The translations under genes and the position numbers were made by a program. A stretch of 64,000 nt of DNA from Polytrichum commune (Eukaryota > Streptophyta > Polytrichopsida > Polytrichales > Polytrichaceae), in assembly GCA_950295325.1 (NCBI GenBank), contig OX485808.1:40508527-40572526 (forward strand). The letters are read 5' to 3'. Each line of letters begins with the position of its first letter. The first letter of the stretch is position 1. Below the pieces are notes generated by a model. The model ran no database searches and was not told where the DNA came from. It saw only the letters and a program-made list of their open reading frames with translations. Below, piece by piece: positions 47,491-59,800 of this stretch.

Positions 47491-47492
47491 TT

Positions 47493-47717
47493 AATGTAAT
47501 GTGGAGGTCAATGATGTTAAAAAGAACATTTAATTGATTCACCTTGTTGGGCTCTTTGCAAGAAGACAAAATTTATTGGAAGAATAAGTTTATGAAAGGA
47601 AAATAACCATGATATAATGAAAAATAAATTGCTTATTAGAAATGCCGAGTTCCTCCCCCACCCCTCGTTAGGGCAATGAAGCTACATGATTTTCAAAGCA
47701 CTAGAAAAAGAAATATG
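47493..47717. repeat. Dispersed repeat, ~225 bp, copy 1
   Basis: Shares TGTTGGGCTCTTTGCAAGAA, GAAAGGAAAATAACCATGAT, TCCCCCACCCCTC and CTACATGATTTTCAAAGCAC with 52730-52963, in the same orientation. Confidence 0.8.
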
Positions 47718-48689
47718 GTTACTAACTTCACGCCACTAGGTAGCTATTTCATTTCAAAGCACCAAAGTACATCAAGCAAATCACACCATAATCTCAAAAA
47801 ACTATCAAGCTTTACATACATGTTCCACTTGCCCTGGCTTTTTGTTACGACAATGAGCATATCACAACAATCCATCATGTCAATCCCCATCCTTTCATCA
47901 ATCCCTCCGTTTGCAACATGTAACCTTCCTTTTCAACAATCTGCAAATAAATCTAGAAACAATCTCAAGTACATGACCACATGAGAAGGGGGGGGGGGTA
48001 ACCGGCATTCCACTAGAAAACACAATTTGATAAAAAGATAGGGTCTCAATTATTGTTTCTAGTAAGCAATATAAAAGCATTAAAAAACAAGGGTTCAATT
48101 TGACATTAAAATTAGGTTCAAAGATCTTGAATTTGTCAAGGCAAAGTCATTTGAGATGAATCAAAAAAAATGTGTAAGGGATGAAGGATGTTATGTTGGA
48201 TGGATGTCGCATGCAACACTTCCCTCTCGTATTGCTTGCAGGCTTCACAGGGATGGATTGGAATGAACAATTGGTTGAGGGAGTTGTTTTTGTTGTTTTT
48301 TTCTTTAATTAATTTTTTTATATTGTAGGGTGGATTGGTTTATTTGACATTAGATTTAGCTTCGAAGATCTTACATCTTTTAAAGACCAAGTCATTGAGA
48401 CGAATGAACCATAAACCTAGGGGGGTAAAGTTTTTACAATGGATAGAGAAGAGGTATACCGTAGGTTGATAGCAAGTTGGGCAGAAAAATTCCGAATAAT
48501 TAATTAATTTCAAGAAATTGGTTGAGGCAAACTGTAGAAACATTTACATAAAATTGGGCAAATATGTCTATGTCTATGTCTATGCAACTATGTCATTTTA
48601 ATTGAGATGAATCAGCCACAAAGTGATTTCATGTCGGATGCCCGACGAGAGGATGCTACATTCGAATGTGGAGATTCACGGGGATGGAG

Positions 48690-48902
48690 TGGACCAGAGA
48701 TTTTTGGGCATTCATAATCGGTTGAGATCCTTAGTGTTTGCAAGCCCAACCGATCACATGTTGACATCCTCCGGTTTTCCTATATGGTTAATTTCAGGCA
48801 TATTCTATAAATTCCTCATAAAATGATGGGTCATTTTGCCACAGTCTTCAACTCCAACCCGTTATTCCTCAAACTTATTCCGGTTATTCCTCAGACTCAA
48901 TG
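48690..48902. repeat. ~210-bp dispersed repeat with AACCGGTT motifs, copy 3
   Basis: Same block order as the copies at 24985 and 28185, with somewhat more divergence at the right end. Confidence 0.75.
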
Positions 48903-49074
48903 CTCCTACACTTCACTGCCGATCCCAACAGAATGAGTCCAGCAATGGATGGATGCGTTTGTGGATATAAGTATGGAGCGATTATCATCCATCTCCACTG
49001 CAGCTTCATGTGTCCTTCCTCTATGACTAAATCTTTCTCGAGCTCGTATTTTGTTACACGCTTAAGTCATGTTG

Positions 49075-49420
49075 GTGAGCGGGTCTTAAGCACACACTTT
49101 TCTCTCTTGCACCCACTTCTTGGAGGGATGAAAACCCGCAATTAGTGGGAGATATTCAGCAAATTCAAATTGTGTCTGTACCCATTATCCTCATGAGATA
49201 CTGAGCTCGTATGAACATCTTATTCATTGTCAAGTGAGGATTGTTTTGCTCATTGGATGATCATATGGATTTCTCCACTTATGTTCTCTATTGAACTAAG
49301 AATGGTGAACAACTTTTGAGCATGTACTCCAATTTTGTTGAGACACATGTTTTTTTTATATCCGTTCTTAGATCCACACATTATCTTATGTCACTCAAAC
49401 ATAGGTGTCCATTTACGAGG
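49075..49420. repeat. Dispersed repeat (TAGATGGGTCTTAAACGG family), copy 4
   Basis: Most diverged copy. It shares GAGCTCGTATGAACATCTTA, GTGAGGATT..TGCTCATT and TTTGAGCATGTA, and the AACATAGGTGTCCA end, with 34440-34770. Confidence 0.55.
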
Positions 49421-49499
49421 ATAGTTTAGTTATACCCACTTATCTTAGTAAATATTTGAAGGTTTTGGTCTACACTAAATGTCCCAAGTAATGAAGGTG

Positions 49500-52400
49500 G
49501 GCTAATAGTGAGGGGTGGGAAATAGTCAAGGTGATGCTAAATTTCTTTACGCTATGATACCACTAGTGCCACCAATTTCAAGTGCAACAATGTGCTCAAC
49601 AACAACCAGAATATGTCGAAATTATGAAACACGTCTATTTTGGCACATTGTGATTGTGCATTGGAAGAATTCATGGCGCCTAGGAGTTATGAAATTGAAC
49701 CACCCAAACTAGTCTTGGTGATTGTTGCCCAGTATAGACCATAATGAAGAACTATATAGCGCTAAAGACTTGGGTATTGTAGGGGTGATTATTGGGGAGA
49801 GATGCAACCGGTGCCTTCACTATTACGTTACGATTTTGCTTGGTCAATAAGAGCATTTGGCAACAAACCTCAAAGCAGCCAAAAGCCCACACCATGACAT
49901 TGCCGAAAGCCACTCCCACTCCGTGCTCCCATCTTGCAACCCATGGGGCCCATATAAGCTTGGTTGACACTCAAGTGTCTTTCCTTCAAGTTTCTCTTTA
50001 GGTGAACCTAATATAATCTCAATATTGCCAATTGAAAGGATATATTGTCAATGCTTTTGTGACCTTGAGAATAAAGAAAACAATAGCTCAGATCAAGTTG
50101 TTCATTACTTTCGCAAAGGCCACATCAATAAATGTGCTCGGCAACCAAGAAGGCTAGTGTGCCAACAAGGAGTGTACAAAGTCTACCCAACCACAATTTG
50201 GTAGCTAAAGCGGATGCTCATGACATGATTTCTACTCATATTCAAGAGTTTGGACTTTGTTGTCAAAGAATGCTTAGCTTCTAAATATTTGGATAGAAGA
50301 TGATCGGTGCAATAATTAATTAGTTCAAAGTTATAAGGCCCACACTAAGAGAAGAAAGAGAGTAAGGTAAGTAGGCTTCACAACTAGGATGCACTCTTCA
50401 TGCCATGTACAAACTACCGTGAGTGTAGAAAAGGGTTTCCCTTGAGGCATTGGAGAACATAATACATGACGGGGACGTAATATTTCATTATAGTCTCTAG
50501 AAATAAAATGCTACTGAGATTTTAAAAGTAGAGGTAGAGGTATAAAAGGTGGTCCAAAAGTTTGGAGAAAAAATTGACGATAAATGTATTGTTTGTGTTT
50601 GATGGAATGGAGAGGGAGGTGGAGGCAACGTCTTCATTGCCCTCCATGACGATTCTGATGCTTGGGGGGCGCACTTAGTCTTTAGTTTTGAACTCCACAA
50701 GTCCAAAGATACAACACCATAAATCCACCACCATGTAAGATTTGGTAGTATCTGTAATAGATTTTGTCAAAATATACATACCTTGAACTATGGATTTATA
50801 TCGTGAATGAATTATAGGGAAAAAAATATGAATAGGTGTCTTGGGGAATATGTAGGTAAAATACATGGGTCTCCATGAAATTGGATACGAGGCCAATAAT
50901 GTTGTTAAATTGCATAAGTCTTGTAGAAGAGGGTGTGAACGGGTATGGATATTGGCGATACAGGCTTATTCCCTTGAATCCACAAATTGTATGGTTTGTA
51001 TGCCTTCCTCTTCGCACTTGGAATTGCTAACATTATAGCTCCATGTTAGGGTTTTGAACAGTTGGTATTGACAAAAACTATTGTTTAGAGGGAGATTTGT
51101 TTGAGTTAGTTGGTTGTTACATGTTTTGTGCGCCAAAAACGTGAACATCTAAAAAGGCTATTATATTTAATGAAGCAAAGGTAGATATCCAAAAAGGGGC
51201 CCTAAAGTTGAGAGACAATATTAAATATAGACATGTAAGTTTCATCGACTTCACATTTTCATCCATTGTTTTCATATGGGCATAGTCCTCAACGACTTCC
51301 ATGCATCTTGTTGTTAGGTTAGATTTGGGTTCTAGGTTTTTATAAACCAAAGGCTCTTGGAGCTCTCATGGGTTTCCTTTAGTTATGCTCTTTAGATTGT
51401 GGCTAAGTTAGGGTGGGTTTCCATGTAGGCCGTTGCCCACTAGATTCTGGATAATAGTTGGTCAGAGGTGTTCACTTGTAGTTAAGCACAAGCCGCAATC
51501 CAACCACATTCGGGCAATTTGCTAGAATGTGGAGGGCTATTGACGCAAGCCGCTAGACTGTCATGTTAAGCCCACTAAAGAATCTTTCAACCTACAAGTG
51601 TCGGTCGCTAAAGAATTAAGACCAATTGATGACTCGAGAGAACCAATGATAGTCTAGAACTCCATCCTCGGTAACCGGGAGGAGGAGGTTTGTAGGCGTG
51701 CCAAATTTGAGAAGATGGGAGTAGCAAGTTGGTACATATGAACCCTACCCCACCAGGTTCCATTTGCATATGGTCGTGTTTGTTCTTATTCACACTAGAA
51801 TCAGGTGGGCGAGCGGCCTACTTGGAAACTCACCCCTATTGTGTGTGCTCTTATCTTTGTTTGTTTGGTACAATCATTGAGTTACATGCTATGAATGAAA
51901 AACATTCAACGACTTTCTCTTTGGAAAAGTGAAAGTGGATATTGTATGTATTAAAGGATCATTTAAGTCATGGTGTATAGTTTGTATATGTAATAGAGGC
52001 ATTTATCACATGAAATTGAAAAGCTTAGTATAAATACATGAGTTCATTTTTCACATGTTTTTAGCATGTTTACATACGTTTTCCTCTATAAATTTCTCGT
52101 ATATAGGGGGTTAAATTGAACAACGAGCCACGCACGTCATTTAAGGTTCCCATGAAGAGTCCACCCCCTAGGTACATTGGACATTCCCATATTTCCAGTA
52201 AAGAGTGGGTCACATCAAACAACCCACCTTGAGAAATTACATAAGTATATCCCTCATCTTGAACACTGAAAGCAAAACAATAAGCTACATTTAATTCTTG
52301 GTTGCGCACACACAGTCATAAATTTTACACCAAGTGCACCTCTTGAGTTCCAGTGGGGAATTAGGAATTCAATTGCCATGCCGTTTTCTTCGCCCATATA

Positions 52401-52700
52401 TATATATATGTACGATTTCATAAAAGGTATTAAGGCATGTTTTGCTTATTTAGGGAACTTAAAATTGAAGAATCCCGTATGGTTGTTCGATAAATTCACC
52501 ATGCTAATAGGTTTGAATGGGAAAGATATTACATATATGGATTTTTAAAAGCCCTCATAACTCATAATAAGTTCATAATAAAGCATGAAATTGTTACAAG
52601 AAAATTATCTTATGTAAAAATAAGGTACAACAAAATGTAGTTAGGCATATTTTTATTGTTGTTTATAGTTATTTAATTATATCTTTTGACCCTTGCATAA
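49500..52700. other. Repeat-derived DNA, no gene
   Basis: No supported gene. A weak CCHC-like trace (HYFRKGHINKCAR, about 50100) with the first Cys positions lost hints at an old retroelement gag. The remaining open frames are short and motif-free. Confidence 0.4.
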
Positions 52701-52729
52701 TAAATTTCCTCTTTATTCCTTCATTATCC

Positions 52730-52963
52730 TTTGTGGTGAATATGGAGGTCAACCATGTTAAGAAAAAACATATAATTAGACTCATCTTGTTGGGCTCTTT
52801 GCAAGAAGACAAAATTCATTGGAAGAATAAGATTTATGAAAGGAAAATAACCATGATATAACAAAAAATAAATCTCTTATTATAAAAGCCGGGTTTCTCC
52901 CCCACCCCTCATTAGGATATTGACGCTACATGATTTTCAAAGCACTAAAAGAAGAAATATGCC
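52730..52963. repeat. Dispersed repeat, ~230 bp, copy 2
   Basis: Direct partner of 47493-47717. The flanks differ, so this is a dispersed family rather than a segmental duplication. Confidence 0.8.
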
Positions 52964-53533
52964 AACGTCGTCCTTCCGGACTTCTTCTCCCACCAGCAGT
53001 GGGCCTTTGGCCCCGAGCGGCTCGTTGAGATCCTTAAATTTTGCATTCCACAAATTGTATTTTTGGTTTTTTACATCTATAAATAGAATGTAAAATTTTA
53101 GGAGGCATGTCTTTGTCTAACATCGCAAACAATTTGTCCCCTATACATGGATGGCCATGGGTTCAATCTATTCATGTATGTGTAGGTTCGATACCTACAC
53201 TATGAGTGCCCATCCATAAGTTGGACATTTAACAAAACTATGACTTGAAAATACTTAATTACTACACTAGGTTCTTCATTGGCAACATGCAAAAAATGTT
53301 ATAGGTTTCTCTTAAAGGTTTCAATCAAATCTTGATAATTGGGAGACCACAACATTTGAAATTACACAAACCCTTCATTTATCATCTCCTATTTTTAGAA
53401 GGATCCAAGATACTCAAAGCACTCAAAATCCCACTTTAATTTATCAATGACCACATTGCTGCAAACTATTAAATGCAATCACTTGTGGGAATTGTCTACC
53501 AATTGGATATTCCATGATTGATATATTAATAGC

Positions 53534-53729
53534 TACACTAAATATGGTATTTAGTGTCACTTACTTTTACTATTAATGTTTTTCCATCAAGTACATATGT
53601 TATTGTTTAATAATGTCCCAACAACCCATTCGATCATTGTTGGTAAAAACAAATTGAGATGTAGAGTAATCAATCAAAGCTTTGCGTAATTCCATATACT
53701 AAGTGACACTAAATATCTTATAGTGTGTA
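53534..53729. mobile_element. MITE with long TIRs (TACACTAAATAT family), copy 2
   Basis: Starts TACACTAAATATGGTATTTA and ends with the inverted ..GTGACACTAAATAT-CTTATAGTGTGTA. It matches the element at 1939-2140 in ends and length. The interior keeps TAATGTCC and TTGTTGGTAAAAACAAATTG, as in copy 1. Confidence 0.7.
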
Positions 53730-53734
53730 TTAAA

Positions 53735-54096
53735 TCCATAACATAGGAGCTAGATACACTCAATGTGGCCAAGTAGCTAAAGTCCCATTGAGTTTTGTAG
53801 CAACAATGAATGCTCCTAAGTTGTATGAATTCCCAAGACCCGAGCCACCACCTCATGTTGAGAAGGGGTCATTTCCATCATTGGTCCCTACAGCCAACAC
53901 TAATGCCCATAACCACCAAAATCCAACTTGGCTTAACTCATCTCCTTATTATTCCCCTCTCCAATCCATGTTCACCTCCTAGCAAATTAAAACAACAAAG
54001 CGTCACCACAACGACCCACTCGCTCCTAACCCTATAAACCACATAAATCTAGATCACCCTAAAAACAACTCAATCTCCGCATAGTTGTTATCCCCC
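53735..54096. other. 5' flank of the retrotransposon
   Basis: No supported gene. The base string CCCCC directly precedes the LTR (54092-54096) and would be the candidate target duplication if it also follows the 3' LTR beyond the window. Confidence 0.5.
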
Positions 54097-54797
54097 TGTG
54101 AGCCCAAAAGGGTGCCCACATTTAGTCTTAGACCCTTGAAATGTTAGTTGATGCACTTTGAAGTAGCATGTTACTTCACAAAAATATAAAAAGAGTGAAA
54201 TGTTAGTCTTAGAAGTACCATGTTGTAAGAGGCTAGGATGTGAGTTGTTATTGTGTTTTTACCTTCGGAAGGATTTGAGTGAATGAGGATAGGTAAGGAG
54301 AACTTGGATTGAGTAGTTAGTGAGTAGGCTAGTACAAATGGATGGAGACAACCAAAGTGACTCAAGAGGCAAGTGCATTCGAATTGGGATGAATGGAGGA
54401 TCACATGGAGCGCACAAGTGGACCACCTCATCATGGCCACTTAATGGGGAAGGCCCAAGGAAGAATGCAAGGTGGAGGATAAGCAAATTCTCAAAGCACC
54501 AATCAAATCACGAGTTAAGCATCGTGGTTTGAATTAAGTGGTGAGCGACGATTTGGGAAAGTAAGGGGAGAAAGTTATGGCGGCGGAAAGCGAAGGAGGC
54601 TAAGTTTGGGTTGAAGCATCCCAAGTTTGGTAAAGTGTGGTAGGTAGAAAGCCAAGGCTAGTTAAATGTTCGAATTAGGATCCTTGTTGATCATTTGAGG
54701 GAGGAAGACTTAGAAGATAGGATTGGCGCCTACTAAGTAGGAGGAAATCTCAAGGGCTTATCGTGAGCCTTGAGGGTGCTCACCCCCTCAAGCTTAC

Positions 54798-54804
54798 TAT
54801 ATAA
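54798..54804 (+). promoter_or_regulatory. TATA-like box in the LTR
   Basis: CTTACTATATAATCCCTC followed by a C/T-rich initiator-like stretch (CTCATTCTTCCCTCACTC). The same box is at 63885-63891 in the 3' LTR. It is a plausible start for the genomic RNA. Confidence 0.55.
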
Positions 54805-55309
54805 TCCCTCATTCTTCCCTCACTCATCCTCTCTTTCCTTTGTGCTCCAAGGCACCCCACGAGTTATAAGTGTGGGTGTGGGAAGCCATATTGGAGCACA
54901 TGTGTGTGCTTAGTTTTTAGTTTGAGAGCCAAGGCTTGTTAGCCTTGAAGAGGGCTTAACCTCTTGGTAGAATTAGTGTTGACGTGAAGGATTTTAAAGT
55001 TAATTCATGATTCCAATTTGTGGTACTTTAAGTTCATGTTTTGAATACACGTGGTTGCAAGTTCCATGTTTAAGAGTTGAGCACTTGATGTTGTGATGAG
55101 TGCAAAAATATACTTGTGTGGATTAGTTAGTCTTAGTGAAGTTAGGAAATTCTCTCTCCCCCTCTCCTCTCTAGGATTTTAGGATTTTAGGATTAGAGAA
55201 GAATTGTGTGATTAGAAAGGGGTTGTTAGTAGAATTAGGGAAATTAGGTAGGAAGATTAGTTAAGGGCTTGAATAATTAGTGAGGTAGTTGGGGATTACA
55301 ACTACAAAG

Positions 55310-55610
55310 TTGTGGGTTCATGAAGGAGCTGGGTTTATGAAGGAGCTGGGTTTGTTTAGTTAGAAAGTAAAGAGCTGGGTTTATGAAGGACCTGGGTTTG
55401 TTTAGTTAGAAAGTAAAGAGCTGGGTTTATGAAGGACCTGGGTTTGTTTAATTAGAAGCTAAGGAGCTGGGTTCATGAAGGAGCTGGGTTTATGAAGGAG
55501 CTGGGTTTGTTTAGTTAGAAGCTAAGAAGCTGGGTTTATGAAGGAGCTGGGTTTATGAAGGAGCTAGGTTTATGTAATTAGAAAGTAAAGAGATGGGTTC
55601 ATGAAGGAGC
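55310..55610 (+). repeat. Minisatellite inside the 5' LTR
   Basis: GAGCTGGGTTTATGAAGGA alternates with TTTGTTTAGTTAGAAAGTAA-type spacers about eight times with small changes. Copy number may vary between element copies. Confidence 0.8.
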
Positions 55611-55977
55611 TTAGTAGATAGCCTACCTAATTAGCTCATAGACAAGTAGTTAGTTACATTATGCTAGTTAGTGTTATGTGTGGCTTTCACAAGTAAATGT
55701 ATTTGAGATTGACTATAGAGAATAGTGTTTTTTTTTAACACTTGCATCCTCTCTTTAAAAATAAACCACGTGCACAACTTAATGGAGAATGTGGAGCACT
55801 CTCGCGATGGCAAGACAAAGGAAGCAAAGACCAAAGTTAAATCCAAGACCACTTGAAGGGTGAACCTTGCACTATGGACTCATCCAAGTCCAAATCCAAT
55901 ACCGCGGAGGAATGTGAGCCCAAACCCACTACTCGGACTACGGACGCTTAAGGGTGGGGGGTTTGGCCTCACATAAT

Positions 55978-55996
55978 TGGTGCGTCCGCCGGGAGC
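55978..55996 (+). other. Primer-binding site
   Basis: TGGTGCGTCCGCCGGGAG begins four bases after the LTR end. The leading TGG pairs with a tRNA CCA end. I do not assign the tRNA species. Confidence 0.7.
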
Positions 55997-56882
55997 GAAG
56001 CGGAAGGTAGTTACAAGACTTGGAGGCGACTAGGAGACTTGGAGGCAACTAGGAAAAATTGGAGACACAAACTTGAGAGAAGGGAAGGAGCACCCGAAAC
56101 TCGGTAAGTATTCTCTCTTTGGGTTACATTTGAATTCATTGTATTTCAACTATTCCTTGGAATGAATTGCATTGTCAATTACGCAAATTCATTTTTGAGG
56201 AAGGAGCGCGGCGAAGGTACGTCCTCAACCTTTTTGGGGATTTGCTAAGAACTTAAAAGGAACCTATAACCGAGTAGCTCATTAAAACATTAGAGGGTAA
56301 ATTCACCTTAGGACATTGAACTTTGACACTCACCTCGGGGTGAGTCTCAAAGTTTTGGGAGTTGTCATTTCATGCTCTAGATTAAATTAATATTTCACAA
56401 AGTTTATGGTGTTGTTACATTGAGTCACGATTGAGGGGAGTGCTAACTCACAGGGGGATGCGATTGCTCAAGGTATGTTTATTTCTTCAAAGTGAACTCA
56501 TTAACTAATTAAGGAATGCCTTTTGTACTCGTGATTGTTGTTATCCGTTGTAGAGGTTAATTCCCGAATTGTGGATGGTGTGAGAAGTTGAAGGATGAAG
56601 CCTCGACTTTTAACATAATCTACTCGGAAGGTCACCCCCTCACAATCGGTATTGTGGTGAGTGTTAATTTGCGGGAAGGTGCGGAGGTGATGCTCCGACT
56701 TAACCAAAAAATTAACATGAACATGCCTATCCTCTATTGGGATTCTTTCACCTAAGTGGGCTTGCAGGTTCTTTTCCTCACCTCCTAAAAAAATTATAAC
56801 CACACCAAGACAAGTGAAAATATTAAGAGGGGAATTGCTAGGATTATGTGTGGTCAAGTGAGGGTCGATCGATTCTTATGGA

Positions 56883-59800
56883 ATGCAAGGTAGGACTCGC
56901 TCACAAAAACCAAGTTTGATAGTAGGACTAGAGAAATCTACTCGAAAGAGGCGGTCCTCTAAAATCAGTGATAGATTAGAACAAGATAATGTTAGAATAG
57001 AGAGTTGTTTGAACGTCGAACCTAGGACTAGGTCAATTCTAGACACCTTAGAACTTGGAGCTCAACTTGAAGAGGAGATCACTCCCTCCAAATTGAGTGG
57101 TGAAACTTCTTCGGAAAATTACACACTTAGAGAAGAATTCCCGGTAGAAGTTGATAGGGGATTGTTGAATAGTTCACCGGTCACCATGGCCGAGGAACGG
57201 GGGATGGATCCACCACCCATACCCCCAATTCCGCCCATACCTCCTATACCTCCAATAGACCCATTGGTTAGGCCAAGAGGCCTACCAATTGTGGTTCCAC
57301 AAAATTTAGCGGCGATGGATATGCCATCTCATCTCCCTAAATTTTATGGGACCAAGGATGAGGACCCCTCTCGGCACATGGAACGGTATATCGAACGGTT
57401 GGCTAGCTTCCTCATAACCGACCCGGGTTATTGGTTAGTGTGGTTTCCTACCACTCTAGAGGGGGAAGCCTATGAATGGTATCGGGATCATGCCGAGGGA
57501 CATTTTAGGGGATGGGAACAATTACAAAGGGAGTTTCTTAACGAATTTAGGCCGGAAGTGGGTCAAAGTACCGCATTAAGGGCATTGTCGTCATTGAAGC
57601 AAGGAAGGGAGGAAGAAATTTCGGCTTACATTAGGAGGTTTGATTTAGTGTGCACTAGATTTGTGGGTACCATGCTCAACGACGACACGCTAAAGCAATT
57701 TTTCATTCAAGGGTTTTTTAAGTCCGGAACTATTAGGGGTGTTCTAGAAAGGAATCCCTTGACCTTGGCGGATGCCAAGCGTGCGGCTAGAGATATTGAA
57801 AACTTGGATAAAGATCACGAAAGGCTATGGAGAAGGGAGGATGAATTGATCCCACAATTCATCCCCATACGCCCTAGGGTGGTAGCGGTAGAACCCGCTA
57901 AGTATGAGAACCAAATTCCATATGCCATTGTGGACACCGGTCCCCGACCTTTAGCGGTTAGGGAACCGGCACCTCTTTTGGCACTACCGGCCCCTAGAAC
58001 GGATCCACACTTGGAGGAGGTTGAGAGAAGACTAGGTGCTAGCCAACTAGGATTCCAAGAGGCTATGATAAAACAAATGCAAAGCCTCACGGATCAAATG
58101 TCATTAATGATCCGGAGTCAACAACCGGGGCCTCCACCCCCGGTTGAGTCGGGTAGGCATTCTTCCGGATTATGGTGTGTCCAATGTGGCCAACCGGGCC
58201 ACACGCGTCAATTTTGTAGAAGTGGACAAAACCGTGACCAAAGAGGAAACGGTAACCCACCTCAACAAAATCAACGAGGTCAAGCGCCACCTCACTATGG
58301 AAATGGAAGCAATAGAGGACCACAACCTAGAGGGCAAGGTGGCCAAAATTTAGAGAAGAAGGAATTTCATCCCTTTTGTGGAAGGTGGCACGCTCAAGGA
58401 CAATGTTGGTCCGAAGGTCAAGAGTTTAATTGTAGCAATTGTGGAGGAAGTCATCCCTCGGATACGTGTCGCCAACCGGACAAAATAATTAATGTCCCTT
58501 ACCCGGTGGCTAATCCACAACAACAAGCAAGGGATAATATGCGAGGTGCTAGGCCACAAGGAGTACCGGCCAATGAACTTAGGCCACCTAACTTATACTA
58601 TGACCATAGTAATGCTAGGCAAACTTTTCATCCACCGGCGGGCTTGCAAACTACAACCGGTTACATTCCAATACAAAATAGACAAGGAGTTCCACCTAAT
58701 GGTAGTAACGGGAGACAAGCGCCTCCAACGGATCCGGGACCATCTAACTCCCAAGATGTTAGGTTCATGGATGGAGTGTTGGAGGCCACATGTGATGACA
58801 TGCTTCCTCTCCCAACGAGAATTGGAGAGGAGCAAAGTCAATGGCCTCCTCACACCAATGCTATTACATATGAGTTAGTGAAGGGTAAGGGTGTGGTTGA
58901 AGAAGCACCTGCACTAGCGGTAACTACTAGGGCTAGGAGAGGGGATGCCCCGTTGGAGGTAGGAATAGGAGAGCAAGGAAATTACTCTTCGGATGAAGAG
59001 ATTAATCTCTCCGAGTTGGATAGGGTAGCTAGAAGAGCTACTAAGGATGTGGAGAGGGAAAATATAATTTTACAAGATAGGGAGAGGACTAATGCGGTAC
59101 ATGACTTGGATAATAGCGATGTGGGTGAATGGGAAGGACCGGGGGTTCCCGTAGACGAATTCGACGTAGTGGGTAATTCTAAGGTGGAAAGATCTACCGG
59201 GTACGACTTGTGGGCGGACCTTAGTACACTCAAGGCGGATATTACTTTCGGCCAACTATTGGAAATTTCACCCACGGCAAGGAAAACATTAAAGGAGGGA
59301 ATGCCGGTACACAAGAGGATGAGGAAGGTGAAAGCTAAAATAGCCGCTAGGATCCAATCACAAGGTGGAAGAGACGTGAAAGCTATAGAAATAGAAGTTG
59401 TTATAGTAGATAAGGTGGTTCCTAATGTGCTAGTCGACGGAGGGAGTAGTCTAAATATACTACCGGAGGATACTATGAAAAAATTGGGACTTGGACTCAC
59501 GGGGCCTTCACCTTTGGTCATAAATATGGCAAATCAAAGTTTGACTACGCCTTTGGGGATGATCAAGGATTGTAGAATGACTACGGGAGGTGAGGAGTAC
59601 TTGGTCACCTTCCATGTCATTAAAATGCACTCCAACAAGGACACCTTCCCCATTTTGCTAGGTAGGCCTTGGTTGCGGATGGCGAATGCTATGGTCAATT
59701 GGGGTGGACCTAAACCATCCATCACTTATGGTCCGGAGGGTAATAGGGTCATAGTGTCCATTGGTTCATTAGAAGGATGGATGAAGAAGGAGATGTATTT

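Larger units (their letters stand above)
54097..55973 (+). repeat. 5' LTR
   Basis: Begins TGTGAGCCCAAAAGGGTG and ends GGTTTGGCCTCACA. It contains a TATA-like box (TATATAA, 54798-54804) and a minisatellite at about 55310-55600. The 3' limit is inferred from the CA end and the adjacent primer-binding site. Confidence 0.9.

Noticed and set aside
50090-50160. CCHC zinc knuckle of a Copia-type gag
   Set aside because: Only HYFRKGHINKCAR survives, the first cysteines are missing and no neighbouring pol domain is visible.
54171-54486. Antisense ORFs in the LTR, duplicated at 63258-63573
   Set aside because: No recognised domain, and the duplication follows only from the LTR being present twice.
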